NCBI GenBank assembly: GCA_902764345.1 | Contig: CACWVT010000003.1 | Coordinates: 1-64,000 of the forward strand | DNA length: 64,000 bases | DNA from: an uncultured Ruminobacter sp. | GTDB taxonomy: Bacteria; Pseudomonadota; Gammaproteobacteria; Enterobacterales; Succinivibrionaceae | Reading direction: 5' to 3' | Shown: piece by piece, positions 30,215-40,348 of the stretch | How positions within the stretch are numbered: the stretch's first letter is position 1 | How the letters are laid out: every line of letters begins with the position of its first letter | The notes under the pieces: model-generated | Databases searched by the model: none | The model's input: the letters and a program-made list of their open reading frames with translations, nothing else | What the model was told of the DNA's origin: nothing | Made by a program: the position numbers and the translations under genes

Positions 30215-32401
30215 CTAACCTCTTCTGCCCGCAGATACAATAACAACCTTATCTTTACCGTTGTTACGCATGAATGTATACGGAGACATGGAGATGGTGG
30301 TGTGCTTACCGGCAGCTACTGAAGGATGCTTCAGGCGGAAGTTACCAAGAATTGACCAGTGCTCAACAAGATCCTTATACTCAGGCTTACTCAGATCACC
30401 CCAGTTCATGTCTGAACGTACAGACTGGTCGATATAACCGCCATCCTTCATCAGATCACGACCTGACTCATCACCGTAATAAATCTGAACCTGACCAGGA
30501 AGCATCATAAAGCTGTTAGCAGCACGCTTCTGAAGTGCAAAGTCCTTATAATCACCAAAGAAGAGTTTTGTATCGTGAGATGAAATATAAGACAGAGCAT
30601 TAAACCCAGGATCACCGCTAATCATTCTGGCATACTTGGAGTAAGTATCATCAGCAGTCTTCATACACTGAGTGTAAGTCATTGATTCTTTCTGATAATC
30701 GAAATTGATAATACTTGAGAATCCGTTGTCATACCATAAATCTCTGGCCACACCGTGATCCCATACTTCACCAACCATAAAGAATGGTAAGTCATCAAGC
30801 TTCTTGGTAGGATTTTCAGCCTTCCATTCCTTTAATGCCTTAACAGCAGATTCATTCAGCTTCTTCCATGCAATTGGGTCCACATGCTTTACGGTATCAC
30901 CTCTGAAACCGTCAACACCGAATTTTCTGACATAGTAAGTATGCCAGCTCACAAGATAATCCACAATCGTTGCATTAGGTAAATCTACTGCATTGGTATC
31001 CTTCTTGTGCTTTAAGAAATACGGAAGTGATACGGTCTTGGTGCTTTCAGTAAGGAAGTCAGGAAGACCGCCTACAGCCATGTCGGCATCACCGACACCA
31101 GGTTCAGGATATCCAGGTAAACCGGCTCTTACCCAATCAGGTCCCCACCACTTGTTCCAATCCTTAGACTTGGTATTTATGAAGGCGTTTACACTGCTCC
31201 AGGTACCGAACATACCTACAGGCTTAAAGTCTGAGTAATCGTCAGGGAGCTGATCCTTCTTATTAACAAGTTCAGGAAGATTCAAATCCTGAAGGTCCTT
31301 AAGAGTTGGATGGCCGCCATGATTCATTACCACGTCAACAAGTACTCTTATTCCTCTCTTATGAGCTTCATCGATAAATTCCTGGAAATCGGCTTCAGAA
31401 CCAAGGTTCTTGTCAATCTTGGTAAAGTCCATTGCCCAGTAACCGTGATAAGCGTAGAACGGGAATGACTGTTCAACACCACCGCCAATGAAACCGTGAG
31501 ACTGTTCTACAATAGGAGTAACCCAGATGGCATTAATACCAAGCTTCTTAAGATAATCAAGCTTTTGAGTTATACCCTTGAAATCACCGCCATGCCATGT
31601 ACCGATTTCATCCTCACCATCAAATTTTCTACCGTATGAATGGTCATTAGACTTATCTCCGTTATTAAAACGGTCGGTTAACATAAAGTAAACATTGGCA
31701 TTATCCCAGCTGAATTCAGGTACCGGTATATCTTTAGCTTCTTCGAGAAGAAGAATACCTTCACTTGAAGCCGCAGGAGTCATTGTAACCTTTCCGTTCT
31801 TAACAACTGCAGTCTGGCCTGAATATGCATCCCTAACCTTAGTGCCGTTCTTCCATGCCTTAGAAACATTAGCAGTTACAGGGCCACCATCCCACTTATC
31901 ACAATCGACAGCAGGAGGCTGACGCTTAACCTCAACCTTTCTTGTACCTCTTAAGATACTTAATGTAGGTGTGTCCTTGGTATAATTGAGAGTAAAATCG
32001 TAGGTACTTGGAAGCAGAACCTTAAGTTCGAATTCGCCCTTGGCACAGTTTGACATTTGTGTTGCAGTACCAAAGGTAATCTTTGCATCAGCATCTGGGC
32101 CGAAGGTGGTACCACAGGTTAAACCTGCATCACCCAGCTTAATCTTATAGGTACCTTTCTCAAGTGCAACAGATGCCTTGTAAACATTATTCTTCTCATG
32201 AAGTTTAAATTCACTTGAAGAACCAGCATTTACACCGTCAACATAGATATATACGGGCTTATTATCAAGCTTACCGGTTAAAGTCGCCTGCTCCTTTACC
32301 TGTTTTGCAACAGGGCCCTGACCTACAGAATTGTCGCTGTTACAGCCGTAAACTCCGACAGAAACTGCCAGAGCCAGAGTTGATAACAAAAATTTGTTCA
32401 T
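30215..32401 (-). CDS. MalS-like alpha-amylase lipoprotein (GH13)
   Basis: Secreted or periplasmic starch/maltodextrin hydrolase, 728 residues. The N-terminus has a signal peptide with a lipobox-like VYGC, so a lipid anchor is likely. As in E. coli MalS, a beta-domain signature (VRDAYSGQTAVVKNGKV) comes before the catalytic barrel, and the protein ends soon after the barrel. GH13 residues: nucleophile D502 (GFRGDTVKH), acid/base E545 (VGEVWDHG), transition-state D610 (SSHDTKLF). MalS family marks are YGRK, GTWHGGD and YHGYWAMD. A TATAAT lies at 32473-32478 upstream, with a poor -35. No clear MalT box was found. Confidence 0.92.
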   Translation of the reverse strand: MNKFLLSTLALAVSVGVYGCNSDNSVGQGPVAKQVKEQATLTGKLDNKPVYIYVDGVNAGSSSEFKLHEKNNVYKASVALEKGTYKIKLGDAGLTCGTTFGPDADAKITFGTATQMSNCAKGEFELKVLLPSTYDFTLNYTKDTPTLSILRGTRKVEVKRQPPAVDCDKWDGGPVTANVSKAWKNGTKVRDAYSGQTAVVKNGKVTMTPAASSEGILLLEEAKDIPVPEFSWDNANVYFMLTDRFNNGDKSNDHSYGRKFDGEDEIGTWHGGDFKGITQKLDYLKKLGINAIWVTPIVEQSHGFIGGGVEQSFPFYAYHGYWAMDFTKIDKNLGSEADFQEFIDEAHKRGIRVLVDVVMNHGGHPTLKDLQDLNLPELVNKKDQLPDDYSDFKPVGMFGTWSSVNAFINTKSKDWNKWWGPDWVRAGLPGYPEPGVGDADMAVGGLPDFLTESTKTVSLPYFLKHKKDTNAVDLPNATIVDYLVSWHTYYVRKFGVDGFRGDTVKHVDPIAWKKLNESAVKALKEWKAENPTKKLDDLPFFMVGEVWDHGVARDLWYDNGFSSIINFDYQKESMTYTQCMKTADDTYSKYARMISGDPGFNALSYISSHDTKLFFGDYKDFALQKRAANSFMMLPGQVQIYYGDESGRDLMKDGGYIDQSVRSDMNWGDLSKPEYKDLVEHWSILGNFRLKHPSVAAGKHTTISMSPYTFMRNNGKDKVVIVSAGRRG

Positions 32402-32521
32402 AAATAATCCTTAGATACACCAGTCAGTATAGAAAAAGACAGTTAATAATTAGATAGAAAAGATTGTAAATGATTATATAGTATTAGTCTGTTTTATTAA
32501 ATATAAACAGTGATTAATAAC

Positions 32522-32547
32522 AAAAAACCACCCGAAGGTGGTTTTTT
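32522..32547 (-). terminator. Terminator of the second rpoA gene
   Basis: Stem AAAAAACCACC with GGTGGTTTTTT around TTCG (minus strand), an exceptionally stable tetraloop terminator, 17 bases after the rpoA2 stop. It isolates rpoA2 from the amylase gene. Confidence 0.93.
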
Positions 32548-32563
32548 AAAGAAAAAGATTTAA

Positions 32564-33628
32564 TTAGAGTCTGTACTTAACTTCAGGCTCAATTTCAGCC
32601 TCTGGCCAGTTCTCGATGCGCATACCGAGTGAAAGTCCTTCACGTGAAAGAACATCCTTGATTTCAGAAAGAGACTTCTTACCAAGATTTGGAGTTCTCA
32701 ACAATTCAACTTCAGTGCGCTGTACAAGGTCACCGATGAGCTTAATACCTTCAGCCTTGAGACAGTTTGCAGAACGAACGGTAAGTTCAAGCTCTTCAAC
32801 AGGCTTAAGAAGCTGAGGATTAATCTTAGGCTCATTATCTTCTTCAACAACAGGTTCACTGAATGAGCTGATGTTGATGAAAGCATCAAGCTGTTCATGG
32901 AAAATTGTTGCAGCATGCTTAAGAGAATCTTCAGGGGTAATGGTACCGTCGGTTTCAAGGCTTATTACGAGACTTTCAAGCGGTCTGCCTTCATTATTTT
33001 CGTATGGTTCAACCTTATATGCCACATTCTTAACAGGGCTGTATGTAGCATCAACAAGTAATCTTCCTTCACCGTGATCTCTGTGATCCTCGGTGTGATT
33101 AGCTGAACGTAAATCTGCTCTGTCAAAACCTCTGCCTCTGTCTACATAAATTTCCATGATGAATGGTACTGAACGATGTGTAATGTGACAGATCTCAAGT
33201 TCAGGGTTCAAAATTCTGACACCAGTTGGACAATAGATGTCACCGGCAGTGATTGGACCAACATAATCACTCTTAAAAGAATGAGTATCTTCAGAAGAAA
33301 TTTCAGGGTCATTCACATGTAAAGAAAGCACTGCTTCATTCATAGTGGTATTTTCGATCTCTACCGCAATCTTCTTAAGATTGAGAAGTAACACCAGAAT
33401 GTCTTCCTGTAAGCCTTCCTTGGTAGTATATTCATGATCAACACCCTTGATTTTAACGGCATTGATAGCACAACCAGGCATAGATGATAATAATATTCTT
33501 CTTAAGGCGTTACCTAAAGTAAGACCGAAATTTTGTTCAAACGGTTCAAGTCTAATAATTGATTGAGTCTGAGAGATTTTTTCAATATTAGCCTGCTGCG
33601 GTCTAAAAGTATCAGTTGAGAAGTTCAA
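32564..33628 (-). CDS. Second RNA polymerase alpha subunit (rpoA paralogue)
   Basis: Full-length alpha subunit, 354 residues from TTG 33628. That start is preferred because GAGGA lies 7 bases before it and the N-terminus then aligns with E. coli RpoA; an open frame reaches 33658. The N-terminal domain keeps [19 protein letters not shown] and [12 protein letters not shown]. It has about 15 extra residues before VGPITAGDI compared with the neighbouring copy. The C-terminal domain keeps RSANCLKAE (the E. coli R265 region) and NLGKKSL, so DNA and activator contacts look intact. Its own promoter and terminator make it an independent unit directly after rplQ. Confidence 0.92.
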   Translation of the reverse strand: MNFSTDTFRPQQANIEKISQTQSIIRLEPFEQNFGLTLGNALRRILLSSMPGCAINAVKIKGVDHEYTTKEGLQEDILVLLLNLKKIAVEIENTTMNEAVLSLHVNDPEISSEDTHSFKSDYVGPITAGDIYCPTGVRILNPELEICHITHRSVPFIMEIYVDRGRGFDRADLRSANHTEDHRDHGEGRLLVDATYSPVKNVAYKVEPYENNEGRPLESLVISLETDGTITPEDSLKHAATIFHEQLDAFINISSFSEPVVEEDNEPKINPQLLKPVEELELTVRSANCLKAEGIKLIGDLVQRTEVELLRTPNLGKKSLSEIKDVLSREGLSLGMRIENWPEAEIEPEVKYRL

Positions 33629-33705
33629 GTTTGATTCCTCATTTGACAGAATATACAATCTGTATAAAATTTAACAATTGCCAAAAAGCAAAAAATGATC
33701 GTTTT

Positions 33706-33733
33706 ATTATATACAGTGCATAATAAAAGTCAA
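33706..33733 (-). promoter_or_regulatory. Sigma-70 promoter of the second rpoA gene
   Basis: Minus strand: TTGACT (33728-33733), 16-base spacer, TATAAT (33706-33711). One mismatch in the -35 and a perfect -10. The expected transcript start is near 33699, giving a leader of about 70 bases. It begins just after the rplQ terminator. Confidence 0.8.
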
Positions 33734-33736
33734 GCT

Positions 33737-33772
33737 AAAAAAAGATAAAAAGACCCCGCTTTCACGAGGTCT
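33737..33772 (-). terminator. Alpha-operon terminator after rplQ
   Basis: Minus-strand stem AGACCTCG with GCGGGGTCT (one G-T pair), loop TGAAA, followed by a T-rich run. It ends the rpsM-rpsK-rpsD-rpoA-rplQ transcript before rpoA2. Confidence 0.82.
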
Positions 33773-33794
33773 ATTTTATTACTTAAATAATAAT

Positions 33795-34184
33795 TTAAGC
33801 TTCTGCAGTTTCAGCAACTTCAGCAGGCTTCTGATCAACTAAGCTGATGTAAGCCATCTGAGTCATGTCACCTGGACGTAAACCACACTTTAAAATGCGG
33901 GTGTAACCACCATTACGTTCGAGACAACGCTTACCAATGTCGTTGAAAAGCTTGGTAACGATATCTCTATCGCGGGTACGTGCAAACACTAAACGACGAT
34001 TAGCAACACTGTCTACCTTAGCAATAGTGATAAGACGTTCAGCAACACGACGTAATTCCTTTGCCTTAGGTAAAGTAGTCTTAATAGTTTCTTCTCTGAA
34101 TAAGGCTACAGCTAAAGCACGGAATAATGCAGCACGGCTGCTGCTATTGCGGTTCAACTGACGACCGCTCATACGATGACGCAT
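33795..34184 (-). CDS. rplQ: 50S ribosomal protein L17
   Basis: 129 residues; starts [17 protein letters not shown], the family N-terminus, with [14 protein letters not shown] and NGGYTRILK following. Last gene of the alpha operon, 27 bases after rpoA. Confidence 0.97.
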   Translation of the reverse strand: MRHRMSGRQLNRNSSSRAALFRALAVALFREETIKTTLPKAKELRRVAERLITIAKVDSVANRRLVFARTRDRDIVTKLFNDIGKRCLERNGGYTRILKCGLRPGDMTQMAYISLVDQKPAEVAETAEA

Positions 34185-34211
34185 GATATCTTCCTTATAA
34201 AATAAATGTTG

Positions 34212-35213
34212 TTATGACTTAGAACCTTGAGACAACTCAGCAGGAGGCCAGTTATCAAGACGCATACCTAAGGACAAGCCGCGCTGAGCAAGAACATCCT
34301 TAATTTCGGTAAGAGATTTTCTACCGAGGTTCGGAGTCTTTAAGAGCTCAACTTCAGTACGCTGAACCAAGTCACCAATATACTGTATACTTTCAGCCTT
34401 TAAGCAGTTAGCAGAACGAACTGTTAACTCGAGATCATCAACGGACTTAAGAAGTACCGGATCCGGAGCAGGAACATGAGTCTGCTCTACAGGGCTTACT
34501 GTCTTAACAGCATCTAAATCCACAAAAGAATATAGTTGTTCACGAAGGATACTTGCACCTAAATGAATAGCCTGTTCTGGATCTAACACACCGTTAGTTA
34601 CAATATCAAGCACCAATTTATCCAATTCAGTTCTCTGTTCAACACGTGCTGAATCAACTTCATAAGATAAATATTTAACGGGACTGAAACTTGCGTCTAA
34701 CATAATGTTGTTGTCTTCATCAAAGCCTGGCTTTCTGCCCTGCATATTAGCAGGTAAAAAACCTACGTTGCGCACAACCTTCATCTTCATCTGAATGTTA
34801 GATTTAGCATCCTTAAGGTGACAAAGTACGTGATCCTTATTAAAGATGGTTACCTTATCACTGAGGATATCGCCTGCGCAGACGGGACCGGCTCCAGACT
34901 TGGACAATTCTATATCGACTTCATTTTCTGCATCATCTAATATATTTACTGCTATGCCCTTAACGTTCAATAACAGTTCAAGAACATCTTCCTGAATATC
35001 TGACTTTGCACTATATTCATGCGCAACACCATCGATGATTACATCGGTAATTGCACAACCAGGAACAGACATTAATAGACAACGACGCAAAGCCTGACCC
35101 AATGTATTGCCAAAACCACGTTCCAGAGGTTCGAGAACTACGTTCGCATGGTTTGGAGCAATTGGTTCTATTGCAACCTGTCTTGGTTTTAAAAAGTCTT
35201 TTACAGAGCCCAA
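34212..35213 (-). CDS. rpoA: RNA polymerase alpha subunit, canonical-locus copy
   Basis: 333 residues; the copy in the conserved place between rpsD and rplQ. It starts with TTG at 35213 behind GAGGGA. The N-terminal domain has [19 protein letters not shown] and [15 protein letters not shown], keeping the E. coli R45 and L48 equivalents. The segment equal to E. coli GRLLVDACYSPV is altered to [11 protein letters not shown], which changes the Val173 region implicated in beta-prime binding. The C-terminal domain is standard ([16 protein letters not shown]). Expression should follow the S4-controlled alpha leader. A paralogue lies 600 bases downstream. Confidence 0.96.
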   Translation of the reverse strand: MGSVKDFLKPRQVAIEPIAPNHANVVLEPLERGFGNTLGQALRRCLLMSVPGCAITDVIIDGVAHEYSAKSDIQEDVLELLLNVKGIAVNILDDAENEVDIELSKSGAGPVCAGDILSDKVTIFNKDHVLCHLKDAKSNIQMKMKVVRNVGFLPANMQGRKPGFDEDNNIMLDASFSPVKYLSYEVDSARVEQRTELDKLVLDIVTNGVLDPEQAIHLGASILREQLYSFVDLDAVKTVSPVEQTHVPAPDPVLLKSVDDLELTVRSANCLKAESIQYIGDLVQRTEVELLKTPNLGRKSLTEIKDVLAQRGLSLGMRLDNWPPAELSQGSKS

Positions 35214-35239
35214 AATTATTCCCTCGTTTAGAGACTAAA

Positions 35240-35863
35240 TTACTTAGAGTAAAGTTCGATGATAAGCTGTTCCTGAATATCAGCAGGTAAATCTGAACGT
35301 TCTGGAACGCGTACATACTTACCCTTCATGTTATCAGCGTCTACTTCTACCCAGCTGATTGGTTCGCTGGCCTTAGCTAAATCAAGAGCAACCTTGATAC
35401 GTTCCTGATTCTTAGCCTTTTCACGGATAACAATTTCTGAACCTGCAGAAACCTGGAATGAAGGGATGTTTACAACCTTACCGTCAACCATGATAGCCTT
35501 GTGGCTAACAAGCTGTCTTGCTTCAGCTCTGGTAGAACCAAAACCCATTCTGTAAACTACGTTATCAAGACGGGATTCAAGAAGCTTAAGAAGGTTTTCA
35601 CCGGTGTTACCGTTTAAGCGAGAAGCCTTCTTGTAGTAGTTTCTGAACTGACGTTCTAAAACACCGTAAATACGACGAACTTTCTGCTTTTCACGTAACT
35701 GAAGACCGTATTCAGAAGTACGAGGTCTGTTTTCCCAATGCTGACCAGGAAGCTTTCTTGATCTTTCGCCACGAGAAGCAAAAGCCTTAACACCTGACTT
35801 GAGGAAAAGGTCGGTACCTTCTCTACGGCTTAATTTAATAGATGGTCCAATATATCTTGCCAT
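35240..35863 (-). CDS. rpsD: 30S ribosomal protein S4
   Basis: 207 residues; N-terminal [20 protein letters not shown]4 RNA-binding motif [23 protein letters not shown]. Primary 16S binder and the translational repressor of the alpha operon in E. coli; a matching leader is seen upstream of rpsM. Confidence 0.97.
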   Translation of the reverse strand: MARYIGPSIKLSRREGTDLFLKSGVKAFASRGERSRKLPGQHWENRPRTSEYGLQLREKQKVRRIYGVLERQFRNYYKKASRLNGNTGENLLKLLESRLDNVVYRMGFGSTRAEARQLVSHKAIMVDGKVVNIPSFQVSAGSEIVIREKAKNQERIKVALDLAKASEPISWVEVDADNMKGKYVRVPERSDLPADIQEQLIIELYSK

Positions 35864-35891
35864 TTTAATACTCCATTATGCAAAGAAGGTA

Positions 35892-36293
35892 CTACACACG
35901 ACGCTTCTTCGGTGGACGACAGCCGTTGTGTGGAATTGGGGTTACGTCAGTGATATTGGTAATCTTATAACCAATAGCATTGAGAGCACGAATTGAAGAT
36001 TCGCGACCAGGACCTGGGCCCTTTACGTTTACTTCAAGATTCTTAACGCCGTATTCCTTGGCTGCTTCACCAGCACGTTCAGCTGCTACCTGAGCAGCAT
36101 ATGGAGTGGACTTACGGGAACCACGGAAACCAGAACCACCAGAAGTAGCCCATGAAAGAGCATTACCCTGACGGTCAGTAATAGTAATAATTGTATTGTT
36201 AAAAGAAGCGTGAATATGAGCTACGCCATCTGCTACCTGCTTCTTTACGCGCTTACGAGCACGAGCATTAGTGCTGTGAGATGCTTTAACCAT
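35892..36293 (-). CDS. rpsK: 30S ribosomal protein S11
   Basis: 133 residues, slightly longer at the N-terminus than the E. coli 129. Motifs [18 protein letters not shown] and [14 protein letters not shown]; ends [11 protein letters not shown]. Platform protein of the 30S subunit. Confidence 0.97.
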   Translation of the reverse strand: MVKASHSTNARARKRVKKQVADGVAHIHASFNNTIITITDRQGNALSWATSGGSGFRGSRKSTPYAAQVAAERAGEAAKEYGVKNLEVNVKGPGPGRESSIRALNAIGYKITNITDVTPIPHNGCRPPKKRRV

Positions 36294-36307
36294 TATATTA
36301 ACCTCGC

Positions 36308-36664
36308 TTACTTCTTAATTGCCTTGCGCGGACCCTTACGAGTACGAGCATTAGTCTTAGTACGCTGACCATTTACTGGTAAGCCCTTACGATGACGAAG
36401 ACCACGGTAACAACCAAGATCCATAAGACGCTTAATGTTTAAAGTAATTTCACGACGAAGGTCACCTTCAACAGTGTACTTAGCAACCTGTTCACGAACT
36501 TTATCTAATACAGATTCATCTAAATCTTTAATTTTAACGTCTTCTCTGATCTGAGCATCAGCACAAATCTTCTTAGCGGTGGTAGCACCGATACCGTAGA
36601 TGTACTGAAGTGCAATAACAGCATGCTTCTGATCAGGAACGTTAATACCAGCTATACGGGCCAC
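36308..36664 (-). CDS. rpsM: 30S ribosomal protein S13
   Basis: 118 residues; starts with GTG at 36664 behind AGGAG, as in E. coli. Sequence [20 protein letters not shown] and C-terminal [14 protein letters not shown]. First gene of the alpha operon; its start codon lies within the S4-binding leader. Confidence 0.97.
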   Translation of the reverse strand: MARIAGINVPDQKHAVIALQYIYGIGATTAKKICADAQIREDVKIKDLDESVLDKVREQVAKYTVEGDLRREITLNIKRLMDLGCYRGLRHRKGLPVNGQRTKTNARTRKGPRKAIKK

Positions 36665-36735
36665 TATAAACTCCTAATATGTAAGTTATAAAAAATAGCC
36701 TCCGCAAAGCCCGTTAGGATACGCGGGGGCCGACT
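36648..36735 (-). ncRNA. Alpha-operon ribosomal protein leader (S4-binding pseudoknot)
   Basis: The minus-strand sequence from 36735 to the rpsM start shares blocks with the E. coli alpha leader as I remember it: GTATCCT, ACGGGCTTT, ACATATTA, AGGAGT and the GTGGCCCGTATAGC start region. An outer stem GCCCCCGC/GCGGAGGC (one mismatch) flanks the first two blocks. S4 is expected to trap the ribosome here and repress the operon, including the canonical rpoA. Confidence 0.82.
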
Positions 36736-36745
36736 AGTGCACAAT

Positions 36746-36787
36746 AAAAAACTGCAGTCACAGATTATACATGACATGCAGTTTTTT
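36746..36787 (-). terminator. spc-operon terminator after rpmJ
   Basis: Minus-strand 11-bp stem AAAAAACTGCA with TGCAGTTTTTT around a 20-base loop, 28 bases after the rpmJ stop. The U-run is part of the stem, and the large loop contains a -10 element, so it may be leaky. Confidence 0.65.
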
Positions 36788-36792
36788 TGCAA
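36764..36792 (-). promoter_or_regulatory. Sigma-70 promoter of the alpha operon
   Basis: Minus strand: TTGCAA (36787-36792), 17-base spacer, perfect TATAAT (36764-36769). The -10 lies in the loop of the hairpin that ends the spc operon. The predicted transcript start near 36757 gives a leader of about 95 bases, the right size for the S4-binding element. Confidence 0.72.
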
Positions 36793-36814
36793 ACAAATAA
36801 TTGAGTAAAAAATA

Positions 36815-36928
36815 TTAACCCTGACGCTGCTTATGCTTAGGATCGGTACAAATTACTCTAACAACACCACCACGCTTGATGATCTTGCAGTGACGGCAAA
36901 TCTTTTTAACTGAAGCACCAACTTTCAT
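36815..36928 (-). CDS. rpmJ: 50S ribosomal protein L36
   Basis: 37 residues: starts [20 protein letters not shown] and ends KHKQRQG. It keeps the zinc ligands (CRHC, then C and H later), so it is the zinc-binding form. ATG at 36928 behind AGGAG, 18 bases after secY. Confidence 0.96.
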   Translation of the reverse strand: MKVGASVKKICRHCKIIKRGGVVRVICTDPKHKQRQG

Positions 36929-36946
36929 GACATACTCCTGTTTGGA

Positions 36947-38275
36947 CTAACGTCCATAATTTAACAAATTCGCTTTCTTTAGCACGTCGCCATAAAGAAC
37001 CTTTGCCTTATGACTCTGGTATTGTGCGATTAAATCCATTGTTACCACAACAATGATCAGCAATGAAGTACCACCGAAATAAAACTGAACGTTAAACCAG
37101 CTCATCAACATCTGAGGAACAAGACAAACAAAGCACATATAAAGGGCACCGGCAAGAGTTAATCTTGTCATTACCTTATCAATGTGTTTAGCTGTCTGCT
37201 CACCAGGTCTGATACCGGAAATAAGAGCACCGCCCTTTCTCAGATTATCTGCAATCTCACGAGGATTAAACACCATCGCAGTATAGAAGAAGCAGAAGAA
37301 CATGATCGCAACTGCATAAAGAATTTCATACAGCGGCTGACCAGGAGAAAGAAGCATAGATATTTCCTGGAATGTATTTACCAAGACTCCCTGCTCTGAA
37401 TCACCAGAACCTAACCATGAAGCAATAGTCGCAGGGAACATAATGATGCTTGATGCGAAAATTGCAGGTATAACACCTGACATGTTAAGCTTTAACGGTA
37501 AATGACTTGCAGGCGGTTCATAAATACGGTTACCACTCTGTCTTTTCGCATAGTTAATAGGTATTCTACGCTGACCAAGTTCGACAAACACTACAAAGGT
37601 TGTTACAGCAACTACAACAGCAGCAATGATAATGATGCTGATTAACTGTAAATCACCTTGGCGTTGCTGCTCAAACGTAACACCAACAGCGCGAGGAAGA
37701 CCGGCAACAATACCGGCAAAAATCAGTAATGAAATACCATTACCAATACCACGCTCAGTGATTTGTTCACCTAACCACATAAGGAACAGGGTTCCTGTAG
37801 TCAGGCTCAATGTCGCAACAACATAGAATTGAAAGCTAGGATTATCAACAAGACCAGGCATCATTCTTGGTAAACCGTAAGCGATACCTGATGCTTGAAC
37901 CAATCCCAATAGCAAAGTTCCCCAACGGGTATACTTTGTCAATGTTCGTCTTCCGGATTCACCTTCTTTCTTTAATTCAGCCAATTGAGGTACCATGACC
38001 GACATCAGCTGAATTATGATTGAAGCTGAAATATAAGGCATAATGCCTAAGGCTAAAATGGACGCACGCTCTAATGCACCGCCGGAAAACATGTTAAACA
38101 TTCCCATAACATTACCGCTCTGGGAATTAAACATTTCACGGAGTACATCAGCATTAACACCAGGAACAGGAACGTATGAACCAAAACGGAAAACTAACAA
38201 TCCGATAATAACGAACCAAATTCTCTGCTTAAGTTCACTGGTTTCCTTCTGAACTTGACCTGGTTTTGCTACCAT
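36947..38275 (-). CDS. secY: Protein translocase subunit SecY
   Basis: Central channel of the Sec translocon, 442 residues with ten membrane segments. Signatures include [50 protein letters not shown] and [14 protein letters not shown]. Placed between rplO and rpmJ as in E. coli. Confidence 0.97.
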   Translation of the reverse strand: MVAKPGQVQKETSELKQRIWFVIIGLLVFRFGSYVPVPGVNADVLREMFNSQSGNVMGMFNMFSGGALERASILALGIMPYISASIIIQLMSVMVPQLAELKKEGESGRRTLTKYTRWGTLLLGLVQASGIAYGLPRMMPGLVDNPSFQFYVVATLSLTTGTLFLMWLGEQITERGIGNGISLLIFAGIVAGLPRAVGVTFEQQRQGDLQLISIIIIAAVVVAVTTFVVFVELGQRRIPINYAKRQSGNRIYEPPASHLPLKLNMSGVIPAIFASSIIMFPATIASWLGSGDSEQGVLVNTFQEISMLLSPGQPLYEILYAVAIMFFCFFYTAMVFNPREIADNLRKGGALISGIRPGEQTAKHIDKVMTRLTLAGALYMCFVCLVPQMLMSWFNVQFYFGGTSLLIIVVVTMDLIAQYQSHKAKVLYGDVLKKANLLNYGR

Positions 38276-38285
38276 TTTTTAATCC

Positions 38286-38738
38286 TTATTCTTCTACCTT
38301 ACCACCGGCAGCTTCGATAGCAGCCTTAGCGCCCTGAGTTACCTTAAGACCCTTAACTACTACAGCCTTGCTTAACTTAGCTTCCTTAGAAAGAATAATC
38401 TTAACATTTTCGAACTTGTGACCGATAATGTCAGCTTTCTTTAAGGATAAAAGATCAACTACATCACCTTCAACCTTGTTTAATTCGTTGAGAGGAACTT
38501 CAGTAGTAACCTGAGCCAGTCTTGAGAAGAAACCGAACTTAGGTAAACGGATCTTAATTGGCATCTGACCGCCTTCAAATCCTGGTCTAGTACCGCCACT
38601 CTTACGAGCGCCAGCACCCTTAATACCACGACGACAGGTCTTACCAACACCAGAACCCATACCACGGCCAACTCTTACCTTAGGCTTCTTAGAACCTTCA
38701 CCAGGCTTTAAAGAATCTAATGTTAATTTCTTTTCCAT
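38286..38738 (-). CDS. rplO: 50S ribosomal protein L15
   Basis: 150 residues; glycine-rich N-terminus ([31 protein letters not shown]) and C-terminal [19 protein letters not shown]. Upstream of secY, where the order fits translational coupling. Confidence 0.97.
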   Translation of the reverse strand: MEKKLTLDSLKPGEGSKKPKVRVGRGMGSGVGKTCRRGIKGAGARKSGGTRPGFEGGQMPIKIRLPKFGFFSRLAQVTTEVPLNELNKVEGDVVDLLSLKKADIIGHKFENVKIILSKEAKLSKAVVVKGLKVTQGAKAAIEAAGGKVEE

Positions 38739-38740
38739 AA

Positions 38741-38923
38741 TTATTCTTCCACCTTCACCATGTAATACACAGTAGCAACCATACCACGAATCTGTGGATT
38801 ATCTGGAAGAGTTACAGTGTGACCAATATGACGAAGCTTAAGAGCACGTAAAGTAGCTACGTGATTAGGCTTACGACCAATAGCACTCTTAGTTTGGGTA
38901 ACTTTAATAGTCTTCTCAGCCAT
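38741..38923 (-). CDS. rpmD: 50S ribosomal protein L30
   Basis: 60 residues: [20 protein letters not shown] then [20 protein letters not shown]. Two bases from rplO and three from rpsE. Confidence 0.97.
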   Translation of the reverse strand: MAEKTIKVTQTKSAIGRKPNHVATLRALKLRHIGHTVTLPDNPQIRGMVATVYYMVKVEE

Positions 38924-38926
38924 TTT

Positions 38927-39433
38927 TTACTCCAAAATATCTTCAAGTGTTAAACCACGCTTAGCACATACAGCAGCTGGTGACTTCATTGAGTTTAAAG
39001 CTGCTACAGTTGCTCTTACAACGTTACCAGGGTTAGTTGAACCGTATGCCTTTGCAAGCACGTTCTTAACACCGGCAACTTCCAGTACAGCACGCATAGC
39101 ACCACCAGCGATAATACCAGTACCTTCTGAAGCAGGCTTCATAAATACGGTAGAACCGGCATGGGTACCCTTAACTTCGTGGAATAAAGTACCGTTGTTG
39201 AGTTCAACCTTGTTTTCAGCGATATTAGCCTTAGCCTGGTCCATAGCCTTAGCAATAGCAGCTGGAACTTCAGATGCCTTGCCGTAACCGTAACCAACAC
39301 GACCATTGCCATCGCCAACAACAGTTAAAGCAGTGAATGAGAAAATTCGACCACCCTTAACAACCTTTGCTACACGATTAACTGCAACTAATTTTTCCTG
39401 CAGTTCGTTAGTCTGAGATTCATTTCTAGCCAT
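38927..39433 (-). CDS. rpsE: 30S ribosomal protein S5
   Basis: 168 residues from ATG 39433, chosen because AAGG is 9 bases upstream and the protein then begins [14 protein letters not shown], close to the family; an ATG two codons earlier (39439) is too near the Shine-Dalgarno site. Motifs [20 protein letters not shown] and [15 protein letters not shown]. Confidence 0.96.
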   Translation of the reverse strand: MARNESQTNELQEKLVAVNRVAKVVKGGRIFSFTALTVVGDGNGRVGYGYGKASEVPAAIAKAMDQAKANIAENKVELNNGTLFHEVKGTHAGSTVFMKPASEGTGIIAGGAMRAVLEVAGVKNVLAKAYGSTNPGNVVRATVAALNSMKSPAAVCAKRGLTLEDILE

Positions 39434-39444
39434 TCTCATTCACC

Positions 39445-39795
39445 TTAGAACTTAAGACCAGCTTCACGAGCGCCGTCAGCAAGAGCTGCTACACGACCAT
39501 GATACTGGAAACCTGAACGATCGAAAGAAACAGTGGTAACATCCTTAGCAACTGCACGTTCACCAACAACTTTGCCGATTAACTTCGCAGCTTCAACATT
39601 ACCAGTGTACTTAACCTGCTTAGCAAGCTCTTTTTCAAGAGTTGAAGCACATACAACTACGTTACCGTTGTTGTCAATTACCTGAGCGTAAATATGACGC
39701 GGAGTACGATAAACAACTAGGCGTGTAGCACCCAATTCATGCATCTTAGCACGAGCTTTCTTAGCTCTGCGAAGACGAGATAAATTCTTATCCAT
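39445..39795 (-). CDS. rplR: 50S ribosomal protein L18
   Basis: 116 residues; binds 5S r[20 protein letters not shown] start, [17 protein letters not shown] and [20 protein letters not shown]. Confidence 0.97.
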   Translation of the reverse strand: MDKNLSRLRRAKKARAKMHELGATRLVVYRTPRHIYAQVIDNNGNVVVCASTLEKELAKQVKYTGNVEAAKLIGKVVGERAVAKDVTTVSFDRSGFQYHGRVAALADGAREAGLKF

Positions 39796-39804
39796 TGCTT
39801 ATTC

Positions 39805-40338
39805 CTACTTCTTCTTAACTTCTTTAATATGTACAACTTCGTCTGCGTAACGTACGCCCTTACCCTTATAAGGTTCTGGCTTACGATAAGCACGAAGGTT
39901 TGCAGCAACCTGGCCAACAAGAGCCTTGTCAACGCCCTTAACAACAATTTCAGTCTGAGAAGGAGTTTCAATGGTGATTCCTTCTGGTACTTCATAGTTG
40001 ATTGGGTGAGAATAACCTAATTCAAGGTTTAAAACTTTGCCCTTGGCCTGAGCACGATAACCTACACCGATTAAGGTGAGTTTACGTTCAAAGCCCTTCT
40101 CAACACCCTTTACCATGTTTGCAACATTAGCACGAGCGGTACCTGACTGTGCATTTGCTTCGAGAGAATCATCAACAGGAGCAAAAGTGATAGCACCATC
40201 ATTAACTGCTACTTTTACTAAAGAATTAATCTTAGTACTTAATGAAGCAGACTTACCTTTAACGGTGATGTCGTTACCGTTAAGAGATACTTCAATACCT
40301 GCAGGGATAACTACAGGAGATTTAGCAACACGAGACAT
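39805..40338 (-). CDS. rplF: 50S ribosomal protein L6
   Basis: 177 residues with two L6 repeats. [20 protein letters not shown] start; C-terminal signature [16 protein letters not shown]. Confidence 0.97.
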   Translation of the reverse strand: MSRVAKSPVVIPAGIEVSLNGNDITVKGKSASLSTKINSLVKVAVNDGAITFAPVDDSLEANAQSGTARANVANMVKGVEKGFERKLTLIGVGYRAQAKGKVLNLELGYSHPINYEVPEGITIETPSQTEIVVKGVDKALVGQVAANLRAYRKPEPYKGKGVRYADEVVHIKEVKKK

Positions 40339-40348
40339 TGTTTACTCC

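Noticed and set aside
32402..32521. MalT-box-controlled promoter for the MalS-like gene
   Set aside because: Only a TATAAT and poor -35 are visible; no GGGGATGAGG-like element was found in either orientation.
32564..35213. Second rpoA as an assembly duplication
   Set aside because: The copies differ in N-terminal sequence at about half of positions and in length, flanks and promoter, so it is not a repeated contig segment.
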